Position numbers and translations under genes: made by a program. Shown piece after piece: positions 20,243 through 29,612 of a stretch of 40,574 bases of DNA. This stretch comes from Spongospora subterranea f. sp. subterranea (Eukaryota; Endomyxa: Phytomyxea; Phytomyxea; Plasmodiophorida). The notes under the pieces are model-generated. The model saw nothing but the letters and a program-made list of their open reading frames with translations, searched no databases and was not told the origin of the DNA. Each line of letters starts with the position of its first letter. The first letter of the stretch is position 1. The stretch lies in assembly GCA_049724395.1 (NCBI GenBank), contig JAUGWO010000312.1, forward strand, positions 1 to 40,574, written 5' to 3'.

Positions 20243-21802
20243 ATGTCGAACGCGGTGTCTGAAACAAAAAAACGTAAACTGGTCGATCTGAGCACAAAGC
20301 TTGCCATCCTCAAGTACATTGACGATGGGCACAGCATCCGACCAACAGCTGAGAAGTTCTCTCTATCCAAAGGAACTGTTCAAGCAGCGAAGCAGAGCAG
20401 GAATTCGTTGCTAAAAGAAGCAGAGAGCAATCGTGCGCTCTCCAAAGCCAGAATAGTCCGGCAGAGCGACATTAACCTCATTTTATGGAGATGGTTTTCA
20501 ACAGCAAGAGCGCGTGGTTATCCGATAAGTGGTCCCATTCTGCAAGAGAAAGCTAAGCAGATCTCAACTCGACTGGGAATTAATGCCAACGATTTTTTAG
20601 CCTCAGAGGGTTGGCTGCAAAAATGGAAACAGAGGAACAATGTGCGGTCGTACAAGGTATGTGGAGAATCGGGAAATGTAGATCTCGTTCGCGCGGAACA
20701 TTGGAAAACGTCATTAGCGGCGACGATGGCAGGATATGATCTCAAGAACGTATTTAATATGGACGAGACAGGCTTCTTCTTCCGAGCCTTACCAGACTCA
20801 ACATTGAACCATGTCTCTCAATCATGTAAGGGGGGAAAGCAAGGCAAAGACAGAATAACTGTAGCTCTTACTTGTTCAGCTATGGGCGAGAAACTCCCCC
20901 TTTGGATAATTGGAAAGTCCAAAAATCCTCGCGCTTTCAGGGGTGTCGATATGAGCAAATTCAAAGCAACGTATTCAAACAGTGCAAAAGCCTGGATGAC
21001 TAATCCGCTGTTCAATATTTATTTACAGGAGCTGGACGAGTTCTTTAAACGACAAGGCCGAAAGGTTCTACTCTTTTTGGATAATGCCCCTGTCCATATC
21101 GTCGACGAAGCCACAAATCTGACAAATATCGAGCTTCGCTTTTTTCCACCCAATCTCACCTCCGTTCTACAGCCGCTTGATGCTGGCATTATCCGCAGCT
21201 TGAAAGCTTTGTCCCGAAAATTCGAAGTGCTTACCCTGCTTGAATTAATGCAGGACTCGTCGGTTCATGTATCAGATCTTGCCAAAACCTTGACCGTTCT
21301 GGACGCGATCAAGTTCTTGGAAAGGTCATGGGACCTTGTCAAAGAGGAGACTATCCAAAAATGTTTCGCCAAATGTGGATTTGTAATTCCGACGGTTCAT
21401 GAGCAAGGTACCCCAGAAGTTTTGGAGCAAGAAGAGGAACTTGCTTCTTTGGCTGAAAGGGTCGGTATTGACAGATCTCTAATTGTTGTTGAAGAAAACT
21501 TACCAGAACGCGAGATTGAAGAAGAAACAAACCTCATTGGACAGTTAGTTGATGAATTTAATAATGCTTGCAGTGAAGACGAAGTGGAGGAAATCGCAAA
21601 TGATATCGAAGAAACTGAACCCCAACAACCAAAAGTGATTTCAACTGTCCAGGCAAAAGAAATGCTCACGGATTTGATCGCCTTCGCAAAAGCCAAATCG
21701 CTGTTCAAAGAGGAGATGGATTTGAAGGCGTTGAAGGCTACAATTCATTCTCTTTATCTTTCAAGTCTTAGACAGCCAGCAATTCATCAGTATTTTCAAT
21801 AA
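20243..21802 (+). CDS. Tigger/pogo transposase, 519 aa
   Basis: Cuts and pastes its own element in the nucleus. Domains in order: an N-terminal CENP-B/pogo-type helix-turn-helix (about residues 8-60, KKRKLVDLSTKLAILKYI), a second CENP-B HTH (about 75-140, WLQKWKQRNNV), and the DDE catalytic core with FNMDETG (Asp174), LLFLDNAP (Asp280) and LQPLDAGII (Asp313), a DD33D arrangement as in Tigger-type enzymes. The acidic C-terminal tail is followed by a normal stop. The start is the first ATG, 206 bp inside the left TIR. All catalytic residues are present and the frame is unbroken, so activity is plausible. The related host domesticates (CENP-B, TIGD) are an alternative, but the intact flanking TIRs argue for a mobile copy. 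Confidence 0.93.
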   Translation: MSNAVSETKKRKLVDLSTKLAILKYIDDGHSIRPTAEKFSLSKGTVQAAKQSRNSLLKEAESNRALSKARIVRQSDINLILWRWFSTARARGYPISGPILQEKAKQISTRLGINANDFLASEGWLQKWKQRNNVRSYKVCGESGNVDLVRAEHWKTSLAATMAGYDLKNVFNMDETGFFFRALPDSTLNHVSQSCKGGKQGKDRITVALTCSAMGEKLPLWIIGKSKNPRAFRGVDMSKFKATYSNSAKAWMTNPLFNIYLQELDEFFKRQGRKVLLFLDNAPVHIVDEATNLTNIELRFFPPNLTSVLQPLDAGIIRSLKALSRKFEVLTLLELMQDSSVHVSDLAKTLTVLDAIKFLERSWDLVKEETIQKCFAKCGFVIPTVHEQGTPEVLEQEEELASLAERVGIDRSLIVVEENLPEREIEEETNLIGQLVDEFNNACSEDEVEEIANDIEETEPQQPKVISTVQAKEMLTDLIAFAKAKSLFKEEMDLKALKATIHSLYLSSLRQPAIHQYFQ

Positions 21803-21867
21803 ATTCAAGCCAATTCCTCCTTTTCTGTACACCACATTCGGATCGCCCAATAAATAGTGGAATATTG

Positions 21868-21988
21868 ATGAACCGACGCCTGCATTAAGTCGAGCAGGGT
21901 AAGCACATTCGCGACAAAGCTTTCGCGCTTCGGATAATGCCAGCATCAAGCGGCTGTAGAACGGAGATGAGATTGGGTGGAAAAAAAA
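21868..21988 (-). repeat. Inverted fragment of a related Tigger transposase
   Basis: The reverse complement reads through the segment that encodes the third catalytic Asp (PPNLTSVLQPLDAGIIR) and matches the sense gene at about 21139-21269 with roughly 80-85 percent identity by eye, with small indels. The divergence shows it came from a relative, not from a recent duplication of this copy. It lies inside the TIRs, after the transposase stop. Confidence 0.85.
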
Positions 21989-22107
21989 CAGTCACGACAC
22001 GTGGGGCGCGACCCCGTGTGCGCAGCCCCTTGCGCGGCCGCGCATTCCGCATTAGGTACACACCACTCCATAATGTACAAAATCAATCGATTTTGGAGCA
22101 AATTGGG

Positions 22108-22131
22108 TGTACCTTATATGGAGGTTTCACT
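22108..22131 (-). repeat. Tigger right terminal inverted repeat
   Basis: Perfect 24-bp inverted match to 20037-20060. Confidence 0.92.
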
Positions 22132-22606
22132 TATTTTCGTTCGCAGTTTGTATTTGTTGCGACGCAGTTTTGGAATAAATTTGAGACGGTGCGCACTGTA
22201 TTTTGCAAAATCAACTGTTATTTTTGCCAAGGTTGAAAATCCCGCCAAGGAAGATTGGGGATACGGTACTCATAAAAATTGTCTTGTTCTTCCACCAGGA
22301 ATCATGAAGATACTGATTGCGACGACGGCTCTGTCACCGATATTGATGGTTTGTAGGACGCGATGTCGAACCTCTATAATGCTGCAACTTTCCACCATAG
22401 AGCGCCGGTTTTTGGAGTTCTCCCGAATGTCTCCTGCTACGTTTTTGTTCTGAGAGTGCGATAGTGGTAAGTGCATGATCGGACGGAGGCGTCGAATGGA
22501 ATGCTGAGCAGCCACATGGCTCCGACGGCCGAAAAGAACTGGCGAAAGAAAATTGAAGACATGATTTGGTCTTTTTATTTGAAATTTAGATCAAGAACCA
22601 ACTGAT
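22132..22606. other. No recognised gene
   Basis: Short frames exist on both strands (an 81-codon minus frame at 22270-22515 and a plus ATG near 22303 with a hydrophobic start, MKILIATTALSPILMV), but no family is recognised. Could contain untranslated sequence of the minus-strand gene to the right. Confidence 0.25.
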
Positions 22607-23202
22607 TTATAATGCCATAAACTGATTTTCGTCTTGAAAAAGCAACCCCAACTGTTTACGAAGCCAGAAGTTCCCTGGCAGCACCTTTTTGAATCAGACA
22701 AAGGGTCCTTAACTTCATGTTCCATGACCGCGTATGCAAAGACAAGCTCTTGATCGGTGAAAAGATCAGCATAATCCAGTCCCAATATATTGATGGCGCG
22801 CTCCAGTGAGGATGCGGACGGTTTGTTGGTTGGTATGGGAAACTTGGACAATGCATCTGCGATTGCCCACGCGGTCCTGTTTCGTGCTCGGGGGGTGGTC
22901 GACACCGAACGAGTTGACATGCTATTGCCTCATTTGGGAATAAAATCGGTCGAACGGGACCTGGCATCACTTTTCCTACGCTTGGGAGCCCGGTCGTGAC
23001 CAGAGCTGCTTGAAGATTCATCCTCGAGTACAGAATCAGCTAAGTCTGAGACGCTGGAACACGAGGGTAAAGGAAATACCCTCTGATAAGGAGGGCACGC
23101 CGGCATTTGATTCAATGACAAACTCGCATGTGACAGCAGTCCCCTCAAATAGGGTGTCGGCAGTTGAGAACAAAACCCACGGCGCTTCATTAAATAAAGC
23201 AT
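22607..23202 (-). CDS. Hypothetical protein, tentative three-exon model with very short introns
   Basis: Not recognised. One minus frame is open from 23202 to 22930; the same frame resumes as MSTRSVSTTPRARNRTAW at 22920. A 39-nt GT-AG intron at 22922-22960 would remove the stop between them, and a 29-nt GT-AG segment at 22685-22713 would shift into a frame reading VLPGNFWLRKQLGLL and ending at 22607. The spliced product would be about 175 aa: a Ser-rich, basic N-terminal part (ESSSSSGHDRAPKRRK, nuclear-signal-like) followed by a more regular region (SLERAINILGLDYADLF). The introns are shorter than the 50-60-nt minimum seen in neighbouring genes, so the model is weak. The fallback is a 109-codon frame at 22591-22920. 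Confidence 0.4.
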
Positions 23203-23434
23203 ATTTCCGCTTTACCTAACGACACAATCAATAACGTATAAAAATCGAGAACACGATCAGATTTCAATCGACCTCAATCAGCTCGTCCCAGGTTTGATCA
23301 AAGGCTGTTGGAAGTTGATGCTCTTCGACCCATCCGAACAAGCTGATGTTCATCAGTTGTTTCAGCAGTTTTTAGTTGCTTATACGCTGTTGATTCCAGA
23401 ACATGATGAGAGCGTCATGTGCGTACCTCGTTGA
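23198..23434 (+). other. Protein-like open stretch, possibly a COR-domain (Roco) fragment
   Basis: A plus-strand frame without an early ATG reads ISIDLNQLVPGLIKG, LMLFDPSEQADVHQLFQQFL and AYTLLIPEHDESVMCVPR. The spacing resembles the COR region of Roco proteins, where a short helix is followed by a VP motif, but the match is impressionistic. No GTPase or kinase part lies nearby. It may be an exon scrap or pseudogene. Confidence 0.22.
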
Positions 23435-24131
23435 GTTGAGATTTCAACATTTTTCATGAAACGTGGCAAACGCCCGAGGTAAAAGCATGCCACGATTGCT
23501 TCTTGTAACCGTTTTTACAAGTTACCGCCATGGCAACCTGTATCCGATAAGGGAATTTTCGGGTCGTTTTGAAAAACACTCGCCTCACCACTCATGAGCT
23601 CCATCAGACATGACTGCATTTCAACCGTCCACATAGCGCGTGATTCTGATTTGGCAGTTAGACAGCCGGCGTCTGTGATTGTCCTTCGTTCGACCTAATT
23701 ACTGTCCCAAAAATCAATGCGGACTGTTTGTTGACCCGGATTATGCCAAACGCACGGCAAATTAGCAAATTGGGATTTGGCATGATCTTACCAGAATTTT
23801 GCAAAATCCCGTATCCGTGGCATCGAGGAATAGTACGGATTGGTGGCGCACTCGAAACAGGATTACGTTGCAGACGTATAACAGGAACAATCGTGCTCAT
23901 GACAAATTCAGCGTAAAAAACTGGGATTCGCATGAACGCTGGAAAACGTGAGGAATGACAAATGAGCGGATGAAACACGTCGGAATCAACAACGACAAAG
24001 GTTTTCGACGAGATCAAGAAAGCAATTAAGATAATGAAAGGAAGTGTTTAATGGTGAAGTGGAACGGAGACGGATTTTGATTGGGTTCGCCTTCGTGATG
24101 GAAGAGAGTGTTGGTGCGTGATGGCGGAGGA
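23435..24131. other. No recognised feature
   Basis: Short frames on both strands (for example 23658-24017 minus) show no recognised family. It includes the 3' flank of the KH-PLD gene. Confidence 0.3.
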
Positions 24132-25418
24132 TTACAGCTCGGCGTTGAAGTATTTGTTGAATTCGAGCACGAACGGGCGAACGAAGTCTCTGTGGTTGGT
24201 CATGGTGATCGATTGACGGACGGTCGACGATCCGGCTTTGGTCCATGTATGCGTGCCGCTGATCACGAGGGCGTTATCGACAAGAGCGAACTGTATAATT
24301 ACGATTGTCAGTTCGAAATTTAAACGATGACGAAAAAAGTTACATTATGAGCGAGCTGTGTTGACGACTTGTCGAATACAACTTTAGCGCCAAGGCTCTG
24401 CAGCGTGTGCACTTCGGTCAGGTTCGACCCAGGGAATCCGTTCTTCACGATGATCTGGACCGGGACATTCTGGGACAGCAGGTTCTGGACCAGCACAACA
24501 AGGTTCTGGTGATCAAGCGACACCACGAAGAAGCTCACTGAAACTCTGAATATAAACCATCGCATATCAGACCCGTAACCCAAAAAATGCAGAATCGATG
24601 AAAACCCACAACGAAGACGACGAATTCTGAAAAACGATCGAAAAAAAGATTACTAATAAAAAGAAAGCAAATCACAATAAGAACTGACGAGGCGTTGGAG
24701 ATACACTCGAGAATTCGAGGAAAAGGATCATCTTCGGGGCTAGAGGGCAGGAAGAAGACCTGATTGATGCGTCCCTGGAAAAAACACGAAACGATCAAAA
24801 CCGGACACTCGACCCGGAAAATCTAAATACCTTATCCAACCTGCGTTTACCGGTTTCGGAGTTAATCAAGGCCGGTTGTTTGGCGGCGGGCTTGCGAGGT
24901 GCACTGGTGGTCGATGACGACGCCGCACTGCCCTCAGCTTTCTGATTGTTCATGACAGGCCCAGCCAGGCTGACCGTGATCGTATGCCCAAGCATCGATT
25001 CGACCTCCTTCTGGGCCAGTTCTATTGATGCCGCGTTCCCGTGCACTTCAATGTTCCTTTCGCGATCGCGAAGTCGCGGGACGTGGATATGGCAACCACA
25101 CTTTTTTCGCAAATCTTTCAGCAGAACGCCATTCGTTCCAACGATGGTTGGATGTTCAGACTTAGGAACGGAAAAATAGGCGATCGTTAGCTCAACATTG
25201 TCCAATTCGTAACCCAGAATGCGTTCGATATGTTCTTGGGCGTCGGCGACGCCTTGAGCGTCGCCAGTGATAGTGACCAGTGAGGATTGGAGACGACGGG
25301 GAGGAATCTCCACGGTTGTGTCGGTCTTGGACATGATTTCGGTGATGATGGCGCGACCCTTGCCAATGACCAGCGACTGCGCCCGGCGAGGAATCTGCAG
25401 CGAGACGGTGGTCGACAT
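24132..25418 (-). CDS. Tandem KH domains fused to a Zucchini/PLD6-like phospholipase D domain
   Basis: Minus-strand model: exon 1 25418-24831 (196 codons), exon 2 24774-24676, a tentative 17-nt micro-exon 24626-24610, exon 4 24545-24344 and exon 5 24290-24132, giving 354 aa with GT-AG introns of 49-64 nt. KH1 spans residues 5-70 (VIGKGRAI, where the GxxG loop reads GKGR). KH2 spans 78-146 with an intact GTNG loop. A low-complexity Ser/Ala/Pro linker (150-190) follows, then a PLD-like half-domain starting GRINQVFFLPSSPEDDPFP and continuing through LVVLVQNLLSQNVPVQIIVK. The catalytic segment reads AHN then FALVDNALVISGTHTWTKAG. Compared with the HxKxxxxD...GSxN signature, His and Asp are present, but Lys is missing under this splice choice, and GSxN is GTHT. 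PLD6-like enzymes cleave RNA or cardiolipin at mitochondria; KH domains bind RNA. Start chosen at the ATG directly before KH1. Confidence 0.75.
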
Positions 25419-26164
25419 TGCGGCCGTCCAATGTCGCAACCAACCAACAAACGAGCACAACTGGTCAGATGACGCCACGCGCGCACTATATCGCCAGTTG
25501 ATACTCTGGCTCTTCTGTATACAATGCAGTGGACGTGCTTGACCCGTTGCAAAAACTGCGCAACTGTCTGCTCCCGACCGCACAGTGCGTCAGCTGTTTG
25601 GACGCGGGCGATGGCCGTCGCTTTGCCACACTGTACTGGCACGACTGTTTATTGGCGCAACCAGGTGTACTGTAGAACCCAAGTCGTTCCAAACCAAATC
25701 TGGAACTTTGTTTTGCGTTGTTTTTCATCGCAAGAGACTGTGCAATTGCTGAACATCATCCCCCTGATCACCACCTTGAAAACCGTTGACTCTATAAAAC
25801 TGAAACTACCGCTAAGACGTTGCCTAAACGACAGTTTTCAGATTTTTCTGGTGCATCCAACGACCATCTCGCATCGAAAACGATTTGCTGCTGCTGAGGA
25901 TAACGATCATGCGGCAGAGATTCGCCAGTTCCACTAGTGAGGCAACACAAAGCGAAAATGATAGCAAGGAGTTCCTTATCGTATATCTCGTACTGTAGTC
26001 TCGTTCAGCGGAAAGCAACTTCCGCGAGAAAACAGCAATTTTATGATCGCCATCGGGATGATATTGCCTTTAAAGCATAGTCGGCTTCCATTGCGATTGG
26101 GAGGTTCGGAATGTTGGTTTGAGGACTAGGTGCGGACCACATATCAAACCCGCAAGGCGCCAGT
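25419..26164. other. Upstream region of the KH-PLD gene; no gene recognised
   Basis: Several overlapping short frames on both strands, none with a recognised domain. Presumably the promoter and leader of the minus-strand KH-PLD gene plus intergenic DNA. Confidence 0.3.
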
Positions 26165-26371
26165 TTATATGAAGTAATTCCAATGGGGAAATGTTTTTCC
26201 GAACGAGATAGCCCGATCACTGCTCTCTGCGTAATCCATGAAGAAGTCAACCAACGTTAACCGCATGGCTGCCAACGGTTTTGCATTGACATCCGCCTGG
26301 AAAACGCCAAACAAGAAAGTGGGTAAATCAATCATCAACCCCATTTTGTTCAGGAATTTTATTCTCACCAA
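26165..26371 (-). CDS. Hypothetical protein or orphan 3' exon
   Basis: A 68-codon minus frame reading MIDLPTFLFGVFQADVNAKP and LAAMRLTLVDFFMDYAESSD. A TTTTCCAG acceptor-like site precedes GCGGATGTC, so the right part may be the last exon of a gene. The LINE fragment begins only about 30 bp upstream, so any earlier exon would lie beyond it or be lost. No family is recognised. Confidence 0.3.
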   Translation of the reverse strand: MVRIKFLNKMGLMIDLPTFLFGVFQADVNAKPLAAMRLTLVDFFMDYAESSDRAISFGKTFPHWNYFI

Positions 26372-26403
26372 TCCCGCTTCTCAAAAATCAATTTCCTTTT
26401 CGT

Positions 26404-27715
26404 TCCATGGTATGGTATGGTATACAAAGGTTCGCGGGTTCTTATGGGTTCAGTAGTCCTGTGTACTCCCATGTTTTCCCTACTTCCGGCTGACCACTAC
26501 GAGTATCTTGGGTATCCACTGAGACCAGCTGGATTCAGCAACATAACCTGTCCTAAACCACCACACCAAATCTGACCTGCCCCCACCCGATTACAGTACA
26601 TTGCATATCCAAAGTTATCGAGTTTACTGAGGGCCATGTGGTCAGACCCAATAAACGTACCTAATAAAGCAGCCTGCTTCTTCAGCTTTTGCAGAATTTT
26701 CGCCATCGCCTTCTCATGGCTCCAAATTGCTGAGTTAAACGTAGTTACCGACAGAGCATTGTATACCCTCTGTATTTTCCTGAGGCGTTGTGTAAGTGTT
26801 TCGCAATTTAAAACCTGGTGTTCGATTGTTTCGGGATGTTTATCGCAGTGCCAGCATTTGTTCGTGGCTTCCATTCCAATGTTGCTGAGGTGTTGTCGGC
26901 ATTTACTCTGGCCAGTGCGAGCCGTATTAATTAGCATGTGAGGCGTTGAATCCCCCTGGTATTTTGTAAAACGGGTCTCGATTTGGGTTGTTTGGGAAGT
27001 GACTTCGTTTGATGTTCGCCTTCAGTTACTGTTTCAATTTCGTATTCTTTAGGTGGAGTTTGAAGCAAGAGAGAAGTGGTCCATGCTCTATTCTGGTCCC
27101 AATGTTTCCCGTATTTTTGCTACAGTTGTTCTATTTCATTGCTTCGCCTTATTGCTTTTGATTTGCAATGTCAGATGTGTCACCGTATTGGCGGACATGG
27201 CTTGGAATGTAGTCTACGTGAATTTAATTGTGTCGGCATAATTTCGCAAGTAGTCGGGCAGAGTCTGCCATAATGTCAGTCATTATTTGAACCGTTCTAT
27301 AATTGAGTTTCTTTATGTGACCAATTCAAGATCATTTTGTAATGCAAAGATCTCGGCTTCGTAACTCGATGTGATTTTGCGCCCTAGTTTAAATTTGCGT
27401 CTTCTCCTCAGTGTGATTGGCCGCTTCACATTTGGAAGTTTTGTGGCGAATAAATGCCGCAGCCCCCCCTCCATTTCTTCCCTTTCAGCTGTCCGTCCAG
27501 AGTTCTATACGTCCGGGTCATGTGGAAGAAGTTTATTTTCTCCTCCTTCGAGTGGATTTGTGGTAATTTACTGTATAAAGACCCTCGAGAAATGTTTGAT
27601 TTGATACTTACTTTGCAAGAATGGTTTTGTATCCTTTTGGGACTCTCTCTTTCTCAGAGCTTTACAGAGGTCGCCAAGTGGAGACCAGCCATCGCCTAAC
27701 CCTGTTTATTTGGTG
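26404..27715 (-). mobile_element. LINE fragment: RNase H and ORF2 C-terminus with (ATACC)n tail
   Basis: On the minus strand, decayed RNase H segments appear first (GKKWRGAAAFI near 27450, SSYEAEIFALQNDLELV near 27340, VDYIPSHVRQYGD near 27200), with several stops and frameshifts between them. Then comes an open C-terminal piece (26937-26497) with LINTARTGQSKCRQHL and the CCHC-type knuckle CWHCDKHPETIEHQVLNC. The element ends in three ATACC units at about 26404-26422. The 5' part, including reverse transcriptase, is absent, as usual for 5'-truncated LINE copies. It belongs to the same family as 4495-5255, and its last 250 bp match the 3' half of the SINE at 4615-5035. The RNase H places it in the I-like group; whether it is the same family as the OTU LINE at 1-2590 cannot be told here. 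Confidence 0.75.
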
Positions 27716-27978
27716 TAATCCTGACCCAGTTGTGATCAGTTGGCGCGCGCGGCTAAAACCGTCAACGTGGTTGTTCTAATAATTTTGTCCCTCAATAAAG
27801 AATAATGGGAATCCTGACATAGCATATAATAGTTTAATTGGTGTCGATATGAATAATCCTGTATAGGTTTTTCATGTAATCATTTTATGCTGTTTCCATT
27901 GGTCTGAAGTGGTGCTCGTCATTTATCCTGCTAATTCCAATCAGAGTTGTGAATGTGTTGCAAGGCGGATTTGCCACC

Positions 27979-28870
27979 CAGTGTTGCGGACATTCGTGCA
28001 AACGGTTTAAAAACAAACGGTTTTACTCGTTTAAACGCGTTTCAATAGTAAAAACGAAAGAGAAAAAACGGACTCACTTTCTCCGTCAAAACTTAAAAGT
28101 AGCCGAATTCTTAGGGTTTTATGCTGGTTTTGTCAACCATTTGAAGTTCACCATCGCCATGGGACGGCCTGCTTGTGCAGCGCGATCGCATTTCACAAAG
28201 CTCGAAGTACAAGTCAACAAGACGGTATATTTTTTCAACTGTATTCACTGTTTCAAAGCACATGCTGACAATCCCGATTCTTCTCCGGAACTTGAATTGG
28301 TTTATGGACGGAAAGAATGTTTTGACGTTCATCTGGAAACCTGTCACTTTTGTTTCAATGACATGACTATGATGAGAGAGCTGTCTTGGGTCTGTTTGTC
28401 TCTAGCAAGCGTAGCCGTTCTGTTGATGTTAGTCAAGGTGGACTATCAGCGGGCTCTACAAAGTTGCAACAGTCGGTGCAAAAAAAGGTGACTTCTTGTT
28501 CCGAGCACCGTACACGCGTCATGAAATCTGTAATGGAGACTGAGAATGAGAGTGATTAAGACGAATCTATTGAAAATGTTTGTGTGGCGCATCAGCGAAC
28601 TTCCCAGGCACTGGAATCAATCCCAGGTCCTGACCGCCGCCCGTTTCCTGAGTCAAATCAGGAATGCTTTCCCCAAGAAAGGATCGTCAAGGGTATCAGA
28701 TCCTGGAAAACTTCGTTGACGCAATTGTTCCACCATGTCTAATCATTAATCAGTAAAAACTCAGTACTACTTCGAAAAGGGTTGAAATGTAGTAAAAACG
28801 AAAAAAACGACAATCAAACGTTTTAAAGGGCGTTTAAACGTTTGATACATCGTAAACCAAAAAATTTACA
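27979..28870 (+). mobile_element. hAT transposon remnant with BED zinc finger
   Basis: The left end starts CAGTGTTGCGGAC, the classic hAT terminal sequence. Inside, a plus-strand frame (open 27949-28491) encodes a BED-type zinc finger beginning MGRPACAARSHF at 28159, with CIHC and a later VHLETCHFC (Cys-Cys then His-Cys). Sequences of the AAACG/CGTTT type crowd both ends: GTTTAAACGCG near 28030 and GTTTAAACGTTTGAT near 28840. No matching CAACACTG right terminus and no 8-bp duplication were found, and the catalytic part is missing, so this is a deleted non-autonomous copy. A host ZBED-like gene is a less likely alternative. Confidence 0.5.
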
Positions 28871-29394
28871 CATTGTATCCACCATTACTTTGTCTGAGGC
28901 TTCGTGTTATATATTAACAGGAGAAAAGTCTTCGTCCATGGTAATTTGATTTTTTCTATACAGTTCGGTGCTGCTTTCTGGTAGCTTTTCTGCGATTTCT
29001 TCATGTTCCCATTGTGTAGTGTCGTCAACATATACGTTGCTATTGTTCATATTTTATAGAGCATCATAGATATGCAATATCCACAGTATTACACTAATAC
29101 TGGATCCTTGTGAATTCCATTGTTCTACTCATACCGCGAGGAATGCACATTTCAACCTCGTACTCTCGATTCGTTAACCAGTTATCAATCAACAGTGCTA
29201 GATATGGCTCTATTCCCGTTCGATTCAGAATTGTAACAAGAGTGATCGTTGGAATCGGTCAACAGATTTCATGTAGTCGGCAGCAACAGCAGAGTTATGT
29301 TATACTGTAGTCTAAGCAACGCATGGGAGGTGCTGTGAGCGGGTTTGCAGCCCGACTGATTTTTCGGAATGTGCTTTCTAATTGCCGGCGTAGG
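28871..29394. other. No recognised gene
   Basis: An AT-rich stretch between the hAT remnant and a Ty3 fragment. It may hold further decayed Ty3 sequence at its right side, but nothing is clear enough to call. Confidence 0.3.
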
Positions 29395-29612
29395 ACAAAA
29401 GCATCAACATGGATCAAACTAAGGTGGACACCGTTCTCGGCTGGGCAACACCTACAACAGTCAAGGACATCCAAAGCTTCTTGGTCTTCGCTAGCTTTTA
29501 CTTCATTATCGATTTTGCAAAAAATATCATCACCCTTGATATCGCTGACCAAGAAAGATACCTTTTGTTTGGTAGGCGTGGCGTGATTGTACGCGCCCTC
29601 CAATCAATCTGG
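29395..29612 (+). mobile_element. Ty3/gypsy fossil: reverse transcriptase/RNase H boundary fragment
   Basis: A short plus-strand remnant with the Ty3 signature between reverse transcriptase and RNase H: MDQTKVDTVLGWATPTTVKD, then IQSFLVFASFYFIIDFAKNI. It is only about 200 bp, is broken and old, and lies against the opposite-strand element to its right. Confidence 0.7.

Larger units (their letters stand above)
20037..22131 (+). mobile_element. Tigger/pogo DNA transposon, apparently complete
   Basis: A 2,095-bp element bounded by perfect 24-bp terminal inverted repeats (20037-20060 and 22108-22131) and holding one uninterrupted pogo-type transposase. Just inside the left end, the GTAC-containing word recurs several times (ATAAGGTACA, AAAAGGTACA, ATATGGTACG), as expected for transposase-binding subterminal repeats. 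The expected TA target duplication is visible on the right (TA at 22132-22133) but not cleanly on the left. Between the transposase stop and the right end lies an inverted piece of a related transposase. The element sits between the MAP kinase kinase promoter side and an unassigned region. Confidence 0.9.

Noticed and set aside
24411-24434. B-box-like GGTTCGACCC suggesting a tRNA or SINE
   Set aside because: It lies in an exon of the KH-PLD gene, with no A box at the right distance and no tRNA-like fold seen.
29295-29603. A 102-codon minus-strand frame
   Set aside because: It is the antisense of the plus-strand Ty3 fragment and shows no domain.
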